Origin: Nomia melanderi
Taxonomy: Eukaryota > Arthropoda > Insecta > Hymenoptera > Halictidae
Length of the DNA stretch: 64,000 bases
Assembly (NCBI RefSeq): GCF_051020985.1
Contig: NW_027475145.1
Span: 868,001-932,000, forward strand
Direction: 5' to 3'
The notes below the pieces were generated by a model that was not told the DNA's origin, ran no database searches, and worked only from the letters and a program-made list of their open reading frames with translations. Positions 26,890 through 38,948 of the stretch are shown here, in pieces (within the stretch, counting starts at the first letter, position 1; every line of letters starts with the position of its first letter). Made by a program: the position numbers and the translations under genes.

Positions 26890-28773
26890 ATCACCAGATA
26901 TGTATTGGATTTTCCCCTGACCCTGAGTGTCCGGCCCCATGAGACTGTGGTTTTCTCGGCCCCTGGTGGTCCGAGGTCGTCCCCGCTGCACAGGTTCATG
27001 CGCCAGGGCCTCCTGCAGATAATTCACTTTGGTTTATTGCGCTATCTGTAATAGCACCCGAGATATCACCAGATATATATTGGATTTTTCACTGACCCTG
27101 AGTGTCCGGCCCCATGAGACGGTCGTTCTCTCGGCCCCTGGTGGTCCGAGGTCAATCCCGCTGCACAGATTCATGCGCCAGGGCCTCCTACAGACAATGC
27201 TCTTTGATTTAGTGCGCTATCTGTAATAGCAGCCGAGATATCACCAGATATATATTGGATTTTTCCCTGACCCTGAGTGTCCGGCCCAATGAGACTGTGG
27301 TTTTCTCGGCCCCTGGTGGTCCGAGGTCGTTCCCGCTGCACAGATTCATGCGCCAGGGCCTCCTACAGACAATGCACTTTGATTTATTGCGCTATCTCTA
27401 ATAGCACCCGAGATATCACCAGATATATATTGGATTTTCCCCTGACCCTGAGTGTCCGGCCCCATGAGACTGTGGTTTTCTCGTTCCCTGGTGTTCCGAG
27501 GTCGTTCCCGCTGCACAGATTCATGCGCCAGGGCCTCCTACAGACAATGCACTTTGATTTATTGCGCTATCTGTAATAGCACCCGAGATATCACCAGATA
27601 TATATTGGATTTTTCCCTGACCCTGAGTGTCCGGCCCCATGAGACTGTGGTTTTCTCGGCCCCTGGTGGTCCGAGGTCGTTCCCGCTGCACAGATTCATG
27701 CGCCAGGGCCTCCTACAGACAATGCACTTTGATTTATTGCGCTATCTCTAATAGCACCCGAGATATCACCAGATATATATTGGATTTTCCCCTGACCCTG
27801 AGTGTCCGGCCCCATGAGACTGTGGTTTTCTCGGCCCCTGGTGGTCCGAGGTCGTTCCCGTTGCACAGATTCATGCGCCAGGGCCTTCTGCAGATAATTC
27901 ACTTTGGTTTATTGCGCTATCTCTAATAGCACCCGAGATATCACCAGATATATATTGGATTTTCCCCTGACCCTGAGTGTCCGGCCCCATGAGACTGTGG
28001 TTTTCTCGGCCCCTGGTGGTCCGAGGTCGTCCCCGCTGCACAGGTTCATGCGCCAGGGCCTCCTGCAGATAATTCACTTTGGTTTATTGCGCTATCTGTA
28101 ATAGCACCCGAGATATCACCAGATATATATTGGATTTTTCACTGACCCTGAGTGTCCGGCCCCATGAGACGGTCGTTCTCTCGGCCCCTGGTGGTCCGAG
28201 GTCAATCCCGCTGCACAGATTCATGCGCCAGGGCCTCCTACAGACAATGCTCTTTGATTTAGTGCGCTATCTGTAATAGCACCCGAGATATCACCAGATA
28301 TATATTGGATTTTTCACTGACCCTGAGCGTCCGGCCCCATGATACGGTCGTTTTCTCGGCCCCTGGTGGTCCGAGGTCATTCCCGTTGCACAGATTCATG
28401 CGCCAGGGCCTCCTGCAGATAATTCACTTTGGTTTATTGCGCTATCTCTAATAGCACCCGAGATATCACCAGATATATATTGGATTTTTCACTGACCCTG
28501 AGCGTCCGGCCCCATGAGACGGTCGTTTTCTCGGCCCCTGGTGGTCCGAGGTTGTTCCCGCTGCACAGGTTCATGCGCCAGGGTCTCCTACAGACAATGC
28601 ACTTTGATTTATTGCGCTATCTGTAATAGCACCCGAGATATCACCACATATATATTGGATTTTTCACTGACCCTGAGTGTCCGGCCCCATGAGACGATGG
28701 TTTTCTCGGTCCCTGGTGTACCGAGGTCGTTCCCGCTGCACAGATTCATGCGCCAGGGCCTCCTACAGACAAT
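26890..28773. repeat. Block shared with 30915-32798 (offset 4,025 bp)
   Basis: About 10.8 monomers (J, C, F, L, F-like, ordinary, J, C, D-like, D, E') match 23 monomers downstream. Shared private marks are GATTTAGTGCGC (27207/31232 and 28259/32284 regions), CATGATACGGTCG (about 28339/32364) and GTGTACCGAGG. One A/G difference is at 28320/32345. The match ends at CTCTTTG versus CACTTTG (28774/32799). Confidence 0.82.
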
Positions 28774-31574
28774 GCTCTTTGATTTATTGCGCTATCTGTA
28801 ATAGCACCCGAGATATCAACAGATATATATTGGATTTTACCCTGACCCTGAGTGTCCGGCCCCATGAGACGGTCGTTGTCTCGGCCCCTGGCGGTCCGAG
28901 GACCTTCCCGCTGCACAGATTCATGCGCCAGGGCCTCCTACAGGTAATGCACTTTGATTTATTGCGCTATCTGTAATAGCACCCGAGATATCACCAGATC
29001 TATATTGGATTTTCCCCTGACCCTGAGTGTGCGGCCCCATGAGACTGTGGTTTTCTCGGCCCCTGGTGGTCCGAGGTCATTCCCGTTGCACAGATTCATG
29101 CGCCAGGGCCTCCTGCAGATAATTCACTTTGGTTTATTGCGCTATCTCTAATAGCACCCGAGATATCACCAGATATATATTGGATTTTTCACTGACCCTG
29201 AGCGTCCGGCCCCATGAGACGGTCGTTTTCTCGGCCCCTGGTGGTCCGAGGTCATTCCCGCTGCACAGATTCATGCGCCAGGGCCTCCTGCAGACAATGC
29301 ACTTTGATTTATTGCGCTATCTGTAATAGCACCCGAGATATCACCAGATATGTATTGGATTTTCCCCTGACCCTGAGTGTCCGGCCCCATGAGACTGTGG
29401 TTTTCTCGGCCCCTGGTGGTCCGAGGTCGTCCCCGCTGCACAGGTTCATGCGCCAGGGCCTCCTGCAGATAATTCACTTTGGTTTATTGCGCTATCTGTA
29501 ATAGCACCCGAGATATCACCAGATATATATTGGATTTTTCACTGACCCTGAGTGTCCGGCCCCATGAGACGGTCGTTCTCTCGGCCCCTGGTGGTCCGAG
29601 GTCAATCCCGCTGCACAGATTCATGCGCCAGGGCCTCCTACAGACAATGCTCTTTGATTTAGTGCGCTATCTGTAATAGCAGCCGAGATATCACCAGATA
29701 TATATTGGATTTTTCCCTGACCCTGAGTGTCCGGCCCAATGAGACTGTGGTTTTCTCGGCCCCTGGTGGTCCGAGGTCGTTCCCGCTGCACAGATTCATG
29801 CGCCAGGGCCTCCTACAGACAATGCACTTTGATTTATTGCGCTATCTCTAATAGCACCCGAGATATCACCAGATATATATTGGATTTTCCCCTGACCCTG
29901 AGTGTCCGGCCCCATGAGACTGTGGTTTTCTCGTTCCCTGGTGTTCCGAGGTCGTTCCCGCTGCACAGATTCATGCGCCAGGGCCTCCTACAGACAATGC
30001 ACTTTGGTTTATTGCGCTATCTCTAATAGCACCCGAGATATCACCAGATATATATTGGATTTTTCACTGACCCTGAGCGTCCGGCCCCATGAGACGGTCG
30101 TTTTCTCGGCCCCTGGTGGTCCGAGGTTGTTCCCGCTGCACAGGTTCATGCGCCAGGGTCTCCTACAGACAATGCACTTTGATTTATTGCGCTATCTGTA
30201 ATAGCACCCGAGATATCACCACATATATATTGGATTTTTCACTGACCCTGAGTGTCCGGCCCCATGAGACGATGGTTTTCTCGGTCCCTGGTGTACCGAG
30301 GTCGTTCCCGCTGCACAGATTCATGCGCCAGGGCCTCCTACAGACAATGCTCTTTGATTTATTGCGCTATCTGTAATAGCACCCGAGATATCAACAGATA
30401 TATATTGGATTTTACCCTGACCCTGAGTGTCCGGCCCCATGAGACGGTCGTTGTCTCGGCCCCTGGCGGTCCGAGGACCTTCCCGCTGCACAGATTCATG
30501 CGCCAGGGCCTCCTACAGGTAATGCACTTTGATTTATTGCGCTATCTGTAATAGCACCCGAGATATCACCAGATCTATATTGGATTTTCCCCTGACCCTG
30601 AGTGTGCGGCCCCATGAGACTGTGGTTTTCTCGGCCCCTGGTGGTCCGAGGTCATTCCCGTTGCACAGATTCATGCGCCAGGGCCTCCTGCAGATAATTC
30701 ACTTTGGTTTATTGCGCTATCTCTAATAGCACCCGAGATATCACCAGATATATATTGGATTTTTCACTGACCCTGAGCGTCCGGCCCCATGAGACGGTCG
30801 TTTTCTCGGCCCCTGGTGGTCCGAGGTCATTCCCGCTGCACAGATTCATGCGCCAGGGCCTCCTGCAGACAATGCACTTTGATTTATTGCGCTATCTGTA
30901 ATAGCAGCCGAGATATCACCAGATATGTATTGGATTTTCCCCTGACCCTGAGTGTCCGGCCCCATGAGACTGTGGTTTTCTCGGCCCCTGGTGGTCCGAG
31001 GTCGTCCCCGCTGCACAGGTTCATGCGCCAGGGCCTCCTGCAGATAATTCACTTTGGTTTATTGCGCTATCTGTAATAGCACCCGAGATATCACCAGATA
31101 TATATTGGATTTTTCACTGACCCTGAGTGTCCGGCCCCATGAGACGGTCGTTCTCTCGGCCCCTGGTGGTCCGAGGTCAATCCCGCTGCACAGATTCATG
31201 CGCCAGGGCCTCCTACAGACAATGCTCTTTGATTTAGTGCGCTATCTGTAATAGCAGCCGAGATATCACCAGATATATATTGGATTTTTCCCTGACCCTG
31301 AGTGTCCGGCCCAATGAGACTGTGGTTTTCTCGGCCCCTGGTGGTCCGAGGTCGTTCCCGCTGCACAGATTCATGCGCCAGGGCCTCCTACAGACAATGC
31401 ACTTTGATTTATTGCGCTATCTCTAATAGCACCCGAGATATCACCAGATATATATTGGATTTTCCCCTGACCCTGAGTGTCCTGCCCCATGAGACTGTGG
31501 TTTTCTCGTTCCCTGGTGTTCCGAGGTCGTTCCCGCTGCACAGATTCATGCGCCAGGGCCTCCTACAGACAATG
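28425..31574. repeat. Tandem 1,575-bp duplication (9 monomers, two copies)
   Basis: Copy 1 (about 28425-29999) and copy 2 (about 30000-31574) have the same nine-class order D, E', B, A, D-like, J, C, F, L. The junction is narrow: position 29999 still matches the L-type end (CAATGCACTTT), while from 30007 the sequence follows the D start (GGTTTATTGCG). The breakpoint therefore sits in a 7-bp shared stretch, 30000-30006, and leaves a hybrid CAATGCACTTTGGTTT. Two differences were noted between copies: GCACCCGAG/GCAGCCGAG (29331/30906 region) and CCGG/CCTG (29907/31482 region). Confidence 0.88.
28705..28725. other. Alternative 6-bp-stem hairpin in class E' monomers
   Basis: CTCGGT, loop CCCTGGTGT, ACCGAG pairs fully. 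Ordinary E monomers have TCCGAG at the right arm and leave a T/T mismatch. Duplicated copies are at 30280-30300, 32730-32750 and 38155-38175. It occupies the same place in the monomer as the CTCGGACC hairpin of zone 3. Confidence 0.5.
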
Positions 31575-33523
31575 CACTTTGATTTATTGCGCTATCTGTA
31601 ATAGCACCCGAGATATCACCAGATATATATTGGATTTTTCCCTGACCCTGAGTGTCCGGCCCCATGAGACTGTGGTTTTCTCGGCCCCTGGTGGTCCGAG
31701 GTCGTTCCCGCTGCACAGATTCATGCGCCAGGGCCTCCTACAGACAATGCACTTTGATTTATTGCGCTATCTCTAATAGCACCCGAGATATCACCAGATA
31801 TATATTGGATTTTCCCCTGACCCTGAGTGTCCGGCCCCATGAGACTGTGGTTTTCTCGGCCCCTGGTGGTCCGAGGTCGTTCCCGTTGCACAGATTCATG
31901 CGCCAGGGCCTTCTGCAGATAATTCACTTTGGTTTATTGCGCTATCTCTAATAGCACCCGAGATATCACCAGATATATATTGGATTTTCCCCTGACCCTG
32001 AGTGTCCGGCCCCATGAGACTGTGGTTTTCTCGGCCCCTGGTGGTCCGAGGTCGTCCCCGCTGCACAGGTTCATGCGCCAGGGCCTCCTGCAGATAATTC
32101 ACTTTGGTTTATTGCGCTATCTGTAATAGCACCCGAGATATCACCAGATATATATTGGATTTTTCACTGACCCTGAGTGTCCGGCCCCATGAGACGGTCG
32201 TTCTCTCGGCCCCTGGTGGTCCGAGGTCAATCCCGCTGCACAGATTCATGCGCCAGGGCCTCCTACAGACAATGCTCTTTGATTTAGTGCGCTATCTGTA
32301 ATAGCACCCGAGATATCACCAGATATATATTGGATTTTTCACTGGCCCTGAGCGTCCGGCCCCATGATACGGTCGTTTTCTCGGCCCCTGGTGGTCCGAG
32401 GTCATTCCCGTTGCACAGATTCATGCGCCAGGGCCTCCTGCAGATAATTCACTTTGGTTTATTGCGCTATCTCTAATAGCACCCGAGATATCACCAGATA
32501 TATATTGGATTTTTCACTGACCCTGAGCGTCCGGCCCCATGAGACGGTCGTTTTCTCGGCCCCTGGTGGTCCGAGGTTGTTCCCGCTGCACAGGTTCATG
32601 CGCCAGGGTCTCCTACAGACAATGCACTTTGATTTATTGCGCTATCTGTAATAGCACCCGAGATATCACCACATATATATTGGATTTTTCACTGACCCTG
32701 AGTGTCCGGCCCCATGAGACGATGGTTTTCTCGGTCCCTGGTGTACCGAGGTCGTTCCCGCTGCACAGATTCATGCGCCAGGGCCTCCTACAGACAATGC
32801 ACTTTGATTTATTGCGCTATCTGTAATAGCAGCCGAGATATCACCAGATATATATTGGATTTTTCCCTGACCCTGAGTGTCCGGCCCAATGAGACTGTGG
32901 TTTTCTCGGCCCCTGGTGGTCCGAGGTCGTTCCCGCTGCACAGATTCATGCGCCAGGGCCTCCTACAGACAATGCACTTTGATTTATTGCGCTATCTCTA
33001 ATAGCACCCGAGATATCACCAGATATATATTGGATTTTTCCCTGACCCTGAGTGTCCGGCCCCATGAGACTGTGGTTTTCTCGGCCCCTGGTGGTCCGAG
33101 GTCGTTCCCGCTGCACAGATTCATGCGCCAGGGCCTCCTACAGACAATGCACTTTGATTTATTGCGCTATCTCTAATAGCACCCGAGATATCACCAGATA
33201 TATATTGGATTTTCCCCTGACCCTGAGTGTCCGGCCCCATGAGACTGTGGTTTTCTCGGCCCCTGGTGGTCCGAGGTCGTCCCCGTTGCACAGATTCATC
33301 CGCCAGGGCCTCCTGCAGATAACTCACTTTGGTTTATTGCGCTATCTCTAATAGCACCCGAGATATGAGCAGATATATATTGGATTTTTCACTGACCCTG
33401 AGTGACCGGCCCCATGAGACGGTAGTTTTCTCGGCCCCTGGTGGTCCGAGGTCGTTCCCGCTGCACGGATTCATGCGCCAGGGCCTCCTGCAGATAATTC
33501 ACTTTGGTTTATTGCGCTATCTC

Positions 33524-35623
33524 TTATAGCACCCGAGATATCACCAGATATATATTGGATTTTTCACTGACCCTGAGTGACCGGCCCCATGAGACGGTCG
33601 TTTTCTCGGCCCCTGGTGGTCCGAGGTCGTTCCCGCTGCAAAGATTCATGCGCCAGGGCCTCCTGCAGATAATTCACTTTGGTTTATTGCGCTATCTCTA
33701 ATAGCACCCGAGATATCACCAGATATATATTGGATTTTCCCCTGACCCTGAGTGTCCGGCCCCATGAGACTGTGGTTTTCTCGGCCCCTGGTGGTCCGAG
33801 GTCGTCCCCGCTGCACAGGTTCATGCGCCAGGGCCTCCTGCAGATAATTCACTTTGGTTTATTGCGCTATCTGTAATAGCACCCGAGATATCACCAGATA
33901 TATATTGGATTTTTCACTGACCCTGAGTGTCCGGCCCCATGAGACGGTCGTTCTCTCGGCCCCTGGTGGTCCGAGGTCAATCCCGCTGCACAGATTCATG
34001 CGCCAGGGCCTCCTACAGACAATGCTCTTTGATTTATTGCGCTATCTGTAATAGCACCCGAGATATCACCAGATATATATTGGATTTTACCCTGACCCTG
34101 AGTGTCCGGCCCCATGAGACGGTCGTTGTCTCGGCCCCTGGCGGTCCGAGGACCTTCCCGCTGCACAGATTCATGCGCCAGGGCCTCCTACAGGTAATGC
34201 ACTTTGATTTATTGCGCTATCTGTAATAGCACCCGAGATATCACCAGATCTATATTGTATTTTCCCCTGACCCTGAGTGTCCGGCCCCATGAGACTGTGG
34301 TTTTCTCGGCCCCTGGTGGTCCGAGGTCGTTCCCGTTGCACAGATTCATGCGCCAGGGCCTCTTGCAGATAATTCACTTTGGTTTATTGCGCTATCGGTA
34401 ATAGCACCCGAGATATCACCAGATCTATATTGGATTTTCCCCTGACCCTGAGTGTCCGGCCCCATGAGACTGTGGTTTTCTCGGCCCCTGGTGGTCCGAG
34501 GTCATTCCCGTTGCACAGATTCATGCGCCAGGGCCTCCTGCAGATAATTCACTTTGGTTTATTGCGCTATCTCTAATAGCACCCGAGATATCACCAGATA
34601 TATATTGGATTTTTCACTGACCCTGAGCGTCCGGCCCCATGAGACGGTCGTTTTCTCGGCCCCTGGTGGTCCGAGGTCGTTCCCGCTGCACAGGTTCATG
34701 CGCCAGGGTCTCCTACAGACAATGCACTTTGATTTATTGCGCTATCTGTAATAGCACCCGAGATATCACCACATATATATTGGATTTTTCACTGACCCTG
34801 AGTGTCCGGCCCCATGAGACGGTGGTTTTCTCGGTCCCTGGTGTTCCGAGGTCGTTCCCGCTGCACAGATTCATGCGCCAGGGCCTCCTACAGACAATTC
34901 ACTTTGATTTATTGCGCTATCTCTAATAGCACCCGAGATATCACCAGATATATATTGGATTTTCCCCTGACCCTGAGTGTCCGGCCCCATGAGACGGTGG
35001 TTTTCTCGGTCCCTGGTGTTCCCAGGTCGTTCCCGCTGCACAGATTCATGCGCCAGGGCCTCCTACAGACAATGCACTTTGATTTATTGCGCTATCTCTA
35101 ATAGCACCCGAGATATCACCAGATATATATTGGATTTTCCCCTGACCCTGAGTGTCCGGCCCCATGAGACGGTGGTTTTCTCGGTCCCTGGTGTTCCCAG
35201 GTCGTTCCCGCTGCACAGATTCATGCGCCAGGGCCTCCTACAGACAATGCACTTTGATTTATTGCGCTATCTCTAATAGCACCCGAGATATCAGCAGATA
35301 TATATTGGATTTTCCCCTGACCCTGAGTGTCCGGCCCCATGAGACTGTGGTTTTCTCGGCCCCTGGTGGTCCGAGGTCGTTCCCGTTGCACAGATTCATC
35401 CGCCAGGGCCTCCTGCAGATAACTCACTTTGGTTTATTGCGCTATCTCTAATAGCACCCGAGATATCAGCAGATATATATTGGATTTTTCACTGACCCTG
35501 AGTGACCGGCCCCATGAGACGGTAGTTTTCTCGGCCCCTGGTGGTCCGAGGTCGTTCCCGCTGCACAGATTCATGCGCCAGGGCCTCCTGCAGATAATTC
35601 ACTTTGGTTTATTGCGCTATCTC
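33524..35623. repeat. Reference 12-mer HOR unit, 2,100 bp
   Basis: This is the clearest unit. Monomers start at: I 33524; J 33699; C 33874; B 34049; A1 34224; A2 34399; D 34574; E 34749; K 34924; K 35099; G 35274; H 35449. Each carries its diagnostic motif, and the next unit starts with TTATAG at 35624, exactly 12 x 175 bp on. Private marks are TATATTGTATTTT in A1 and GCAAAGATTC in I. The same order is recognisable in most intervals of zone 2. Confidence 0.88.
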
Positions 35624-37723
35624 TTATAGCACCCGAGATATCACCAGATATATATTGGATTTTTCACTGACCCTGAGTGACCGGCCCCATGAGACGGTCG
35701 TTTTCTCGGCCCCTGGTGGTCCGAGGTCGTTCCCGCTGCACAGATTCATGCGCCAGGGCCTCCTGCAGATAATTCACTTTGGTTTATTGCGCTATCTCTA
35801 ATAGCACCCGAGATATCACCAGATATATATTGGATTTTCCCCTGACCCTGAGTGTCCGGCCCCATGAGACTGTGGTTTTCTCGGCCCCTGGTGGTCCGAG
35901 GTCGTCCCCGCTGCACAGGTTCATGCGCCAGGGCCTCCTGCAGATAATTCACTTTGGTTTATTGCGCTATCTGTAATAGCACCCGAGATATCACCAGATA
36001 TATATTGGATTTTTCACTGACCCTGAGTGTCCGGCCCCATGAGACGGTCGTTCTCTCGGCCCCTGGTGGTCCGAGGTCATTCCCGCTGAACAGATTCATG
36101 CGCCAGGGCCTCCTACAGACAATGCTCTTTGATTTATTGCGCTATCTGTAATAGCACCCGAGATATCACCAGATATATATTGGATTTTACCCTGACCCTG
36201 AGTGTCCGGCCCCATGAGACGGTCGTTGTCTCGGCCCCTGGCGGTCCGAGGACCTTACCGCTGCACAGATTCATGCGCCAGGGCCTCCTACAGGTAATGC
36301 ACTTTGATTTATTATGCTATCTGTAATAGCACCCGAGATATCACCAGATCTATATTGGATTTTCCCCTGACCCTGAGTGTCCGGCCCCATGAGACTGTGG
36401 TTTTCTCGGCCCCTGGTGGTCCGAGGTCGTTCCCGTTGCACAGATTCATGCGCCAGGGCCTCTTGCAGATAATTCACTTTGGTTTATTGCGCTATCGGTA
36501 ATAGCACCCGAGATATCACCAGATCTATATTGGATTTTCCCCTGACCCTGAGTGTCCGGCCCCATGAGACTGTGGTTTTCTCGGCCCCTGGTGGTCCGAG
36601 GTCATTCCCGTTGCACAGATTCATGCGCCAGGGCCTCCTGCAGATAATTCACTTTGGTTTATTGCGCTATCTCTAATAGCACCCGAGATATCACCAGATA
36701 TATATTGGATTTTTCACTGAACCTGAGCGTCCGGCCCCATGAGACGGTCGTTTTCTCGGCCCCTGGTGGTCCGAGGTCGTTCCCGCTGCACAGGTTCATG
36801 CGCCAGGGTCTCCTACAGACAATGCACTTTGATTTATTGCGCTATCTGTAATAGCACCCGAGATATCACCACATATATATTGGATTTTTCACTGACCCTG
36901 AGTGTCCGGCCCCATGAGACGGTGGTTTTCTCGGTCCCTGGTGTTCCGAGGTCGTTCCCGCTGCACAGATTCATGCGCCAGGGCCTCCTACAGACAATGC
37001 ACTTTGATTTATTGCGCTATCTCTAATAGCACCCGAGATATCACCAGATATATATTGGATTTTCCCCTGACCCTGAGTGTCCGGCCCCATGAGACTGTGG
37101 TTTTCTCGTTCCCTGGTGTTCCGAGGTCGTTCCCGCTGCACAGATTCATGCGCCAGGGCCTCCTACAGACAATGCACTTTGATTTATTGCGCTATCTGTA
37201 ATAGCAGCCGAGATATCACCAGATATATATTGGATTTTTCCCTGACCCTGAGTGTCCGGCCCCATGAGACTGTGGTTTTCTCGGCCCCTGGTGGTCCGAG
37301 GTCGTTCCCGCTGCACAGATTCATGCGCCAGGGCCTCCTACAGACAATGCACTTTGATTTATTGCGCTATCTCTAATAGCACCCGAGATATCACCAGATA
37401 TATATTGGATTTTCCCCTGACCCTGAGTGTCCGGCCCCATGAGACTGTGGTTTTCTCGGCCCCTGGTGGTCCGAGGTCGTTCCCGTTGCACAGATTCATC
37501 CGCCAGGGCCTCCTGCAGATAACTCACTTTGGTTTATTGCGCTATCTCTAATAGCACCAGAGATATCAGCAGATATATATTGGATTTTTCACTGACCCTG
37601 AGTGACCGGCCCCATGAGACGGTAGTTTTCTCGGCCCCTCGTGGTCCGAGGTCGTTCCCGCTGCACGGATTCATGCGCCAGGGCCTCCTGCAGATAATTC
37701 ACTTTGGTTTATTGCGCTATCTC
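35624..37723. repeat. Second 12-mer HOR unit, 2,100 bp
   Basis: Order: I 35624, J 35799, C 35974, B 36149, A1 36324, A2 36499, D 36674, E 36849, L 37024, F-like 37199, G 37374, H 37549. It differs from the previous unit in its two variable monomers (L and F-like instead of K and K). Private marks are GCTGAACAG in C, GACCTTACCG and TTATTATGCTATC in B, CACTGAACCTGAG in D, and CACCAGAGATATC and CCCCTCGTGG in H. Confidence 0.85.
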
Positions 37724-38948
37724 TTATAGCACCCGAGATATCACCAGATATATATTGGATTTTTCACTGACCCTGAGTGACCGGCCCCATGAGACGGTCG
37801 CTTTCTCGGCCCCTGGTGGTCCGAGGTCGTTCCCGCTGCACAGATTCATGCGCCAGGGCCTCCTGCAGATAATTCACTTTGGTTTATTGCGCTATCTCTA
37901 ATAGCACCCGAGATATCACCAGATATATATTGGATTTTTCACTGACCCTGAGCGTCCGGCCCCATGAGACGGTCGTTTTCTCGGCCCCTGGTGGTCCGAG
38001 GTTGTTCCCGCTGCACAGGTTCATGCGCCAGGGTCTCCTACAGACAGTGCACTTTGATTTATTGCGCTATCTGTAATAGCACCCGAGATATCACCACATA
38101 TATATTGGATTTTTCACTGACCCTGAGTGTCCGGCCCCATGAGACGATGGTTTTCTCGGTCCCTGGTGTACCGAGGTCGTTCCCGCTGCACAGATTCATG
38201 CGCCAGGGCCTCCTACAGACAATGCACTTTGATTTATTGCGCTATCTGTAATAGCAGCCGAGATATCACCAGATATATATTGGATTTTTCCCTGACCCTG
38301 AGTGTCCGGCCCAATGAGACTGTGGTTTTCTCGGCCCCTGGTGGTCCGAGGTCGTTCCCGCTGCACAGATTCATGCGCCAGGGCCTCCTACAGACAATGC
38401 ACTTTGATTTATTGCGCTATCTCTAATAGCACCCGAGATATCACCAGATATATATTGGATTTTTCCCTGACCCTGAGTGTCCGGCCCCATGAGACTGTGG
38501 TTTTCTCGGCCCCTGGTGGTCCGAGGTCGTTCCCGCTGCACAGATTCATGCGCCAGGGCCTCCTACAGACAATGCACTTTGATTTATTGCGCTATCTCTA
38601 ATAGCACCCGAGATATCACCAGATATATATTGGATTTTCCCCTGACCCTGAGTGTCCGGCCCCATGAGACTGTGGTTTTCTCGGCCCCTGGTGGTCCGAG
38701 GTCGTCCCCGTTGCACAGATTCATCCGCCAGGGCCTCCTGCAGATAACTCACTTTGGTTTATTGCGCTATCTCTAATAGCACCCGAGATATGAGCAGATA
38801 TATATTGGATTTTTCACTGACCCTGAGTGACCGGCCCCATGAGACGGTAGTTTTCTCGGCCCCTGGTGGTCCGAGGTCGTTCCCGCTGCACGGATTCATG
38901 CGCCAGGGCCTCCTGCAGATAATTCACTTTGGTTTATTGCGCTATCTC
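37724..38948. repeat. Short HOR interval, 7 monomers, at a duplication junction
   Basis: Order: I 37724 (with GGTCGCTTTCTC), D 37899, E' 38074, F 38249, ordinary 38424, G 38599, H 38774. Classes J, C, B and A are missing because the interval is the junction of the 5,425-bp duplication rather than a normal unit. Confidence 0.85.

Larger units (their letters stand above)
26699..33523. repeat. Compound HOR interval of 39 monomers with nested duplications
   Basis: No class-I monomer occurs over 6,825 bp. After I-J-C (26699-27223) the order is F, L, F-like, ordinary, J, C, D-like, D, E', B, A, D-like, J, C, F, L and so on. The sequence I-J-C-F-L skips B-A-D-E, which implies a deletion-type exchange. 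The interval contains a 1,575-bp tandem duplication and a 4,025-bp-offset copy. It is marked by the E' variant (GACGATGG and GGTGTACCGAGG) at about 28700, 30275 and 32725. Confidence 0.8.
32412..37836. repeat. Copy 1 of a 5,425-bp tandem duplication (31 monomers)
   Basis: Everything from about 32412 to 37836 recurs immediately downstream. All private marks of the two 12-mer units above reappear 5,425 bp later. Left of 32412 the two sequences differ (A/G at 32404/37829 and T/C at 32411/37836). The block holds the end of the 39-monomer interval (D, E', F, ordinary, G, H) and both 2,100-bp units. Confidence 0.9.
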
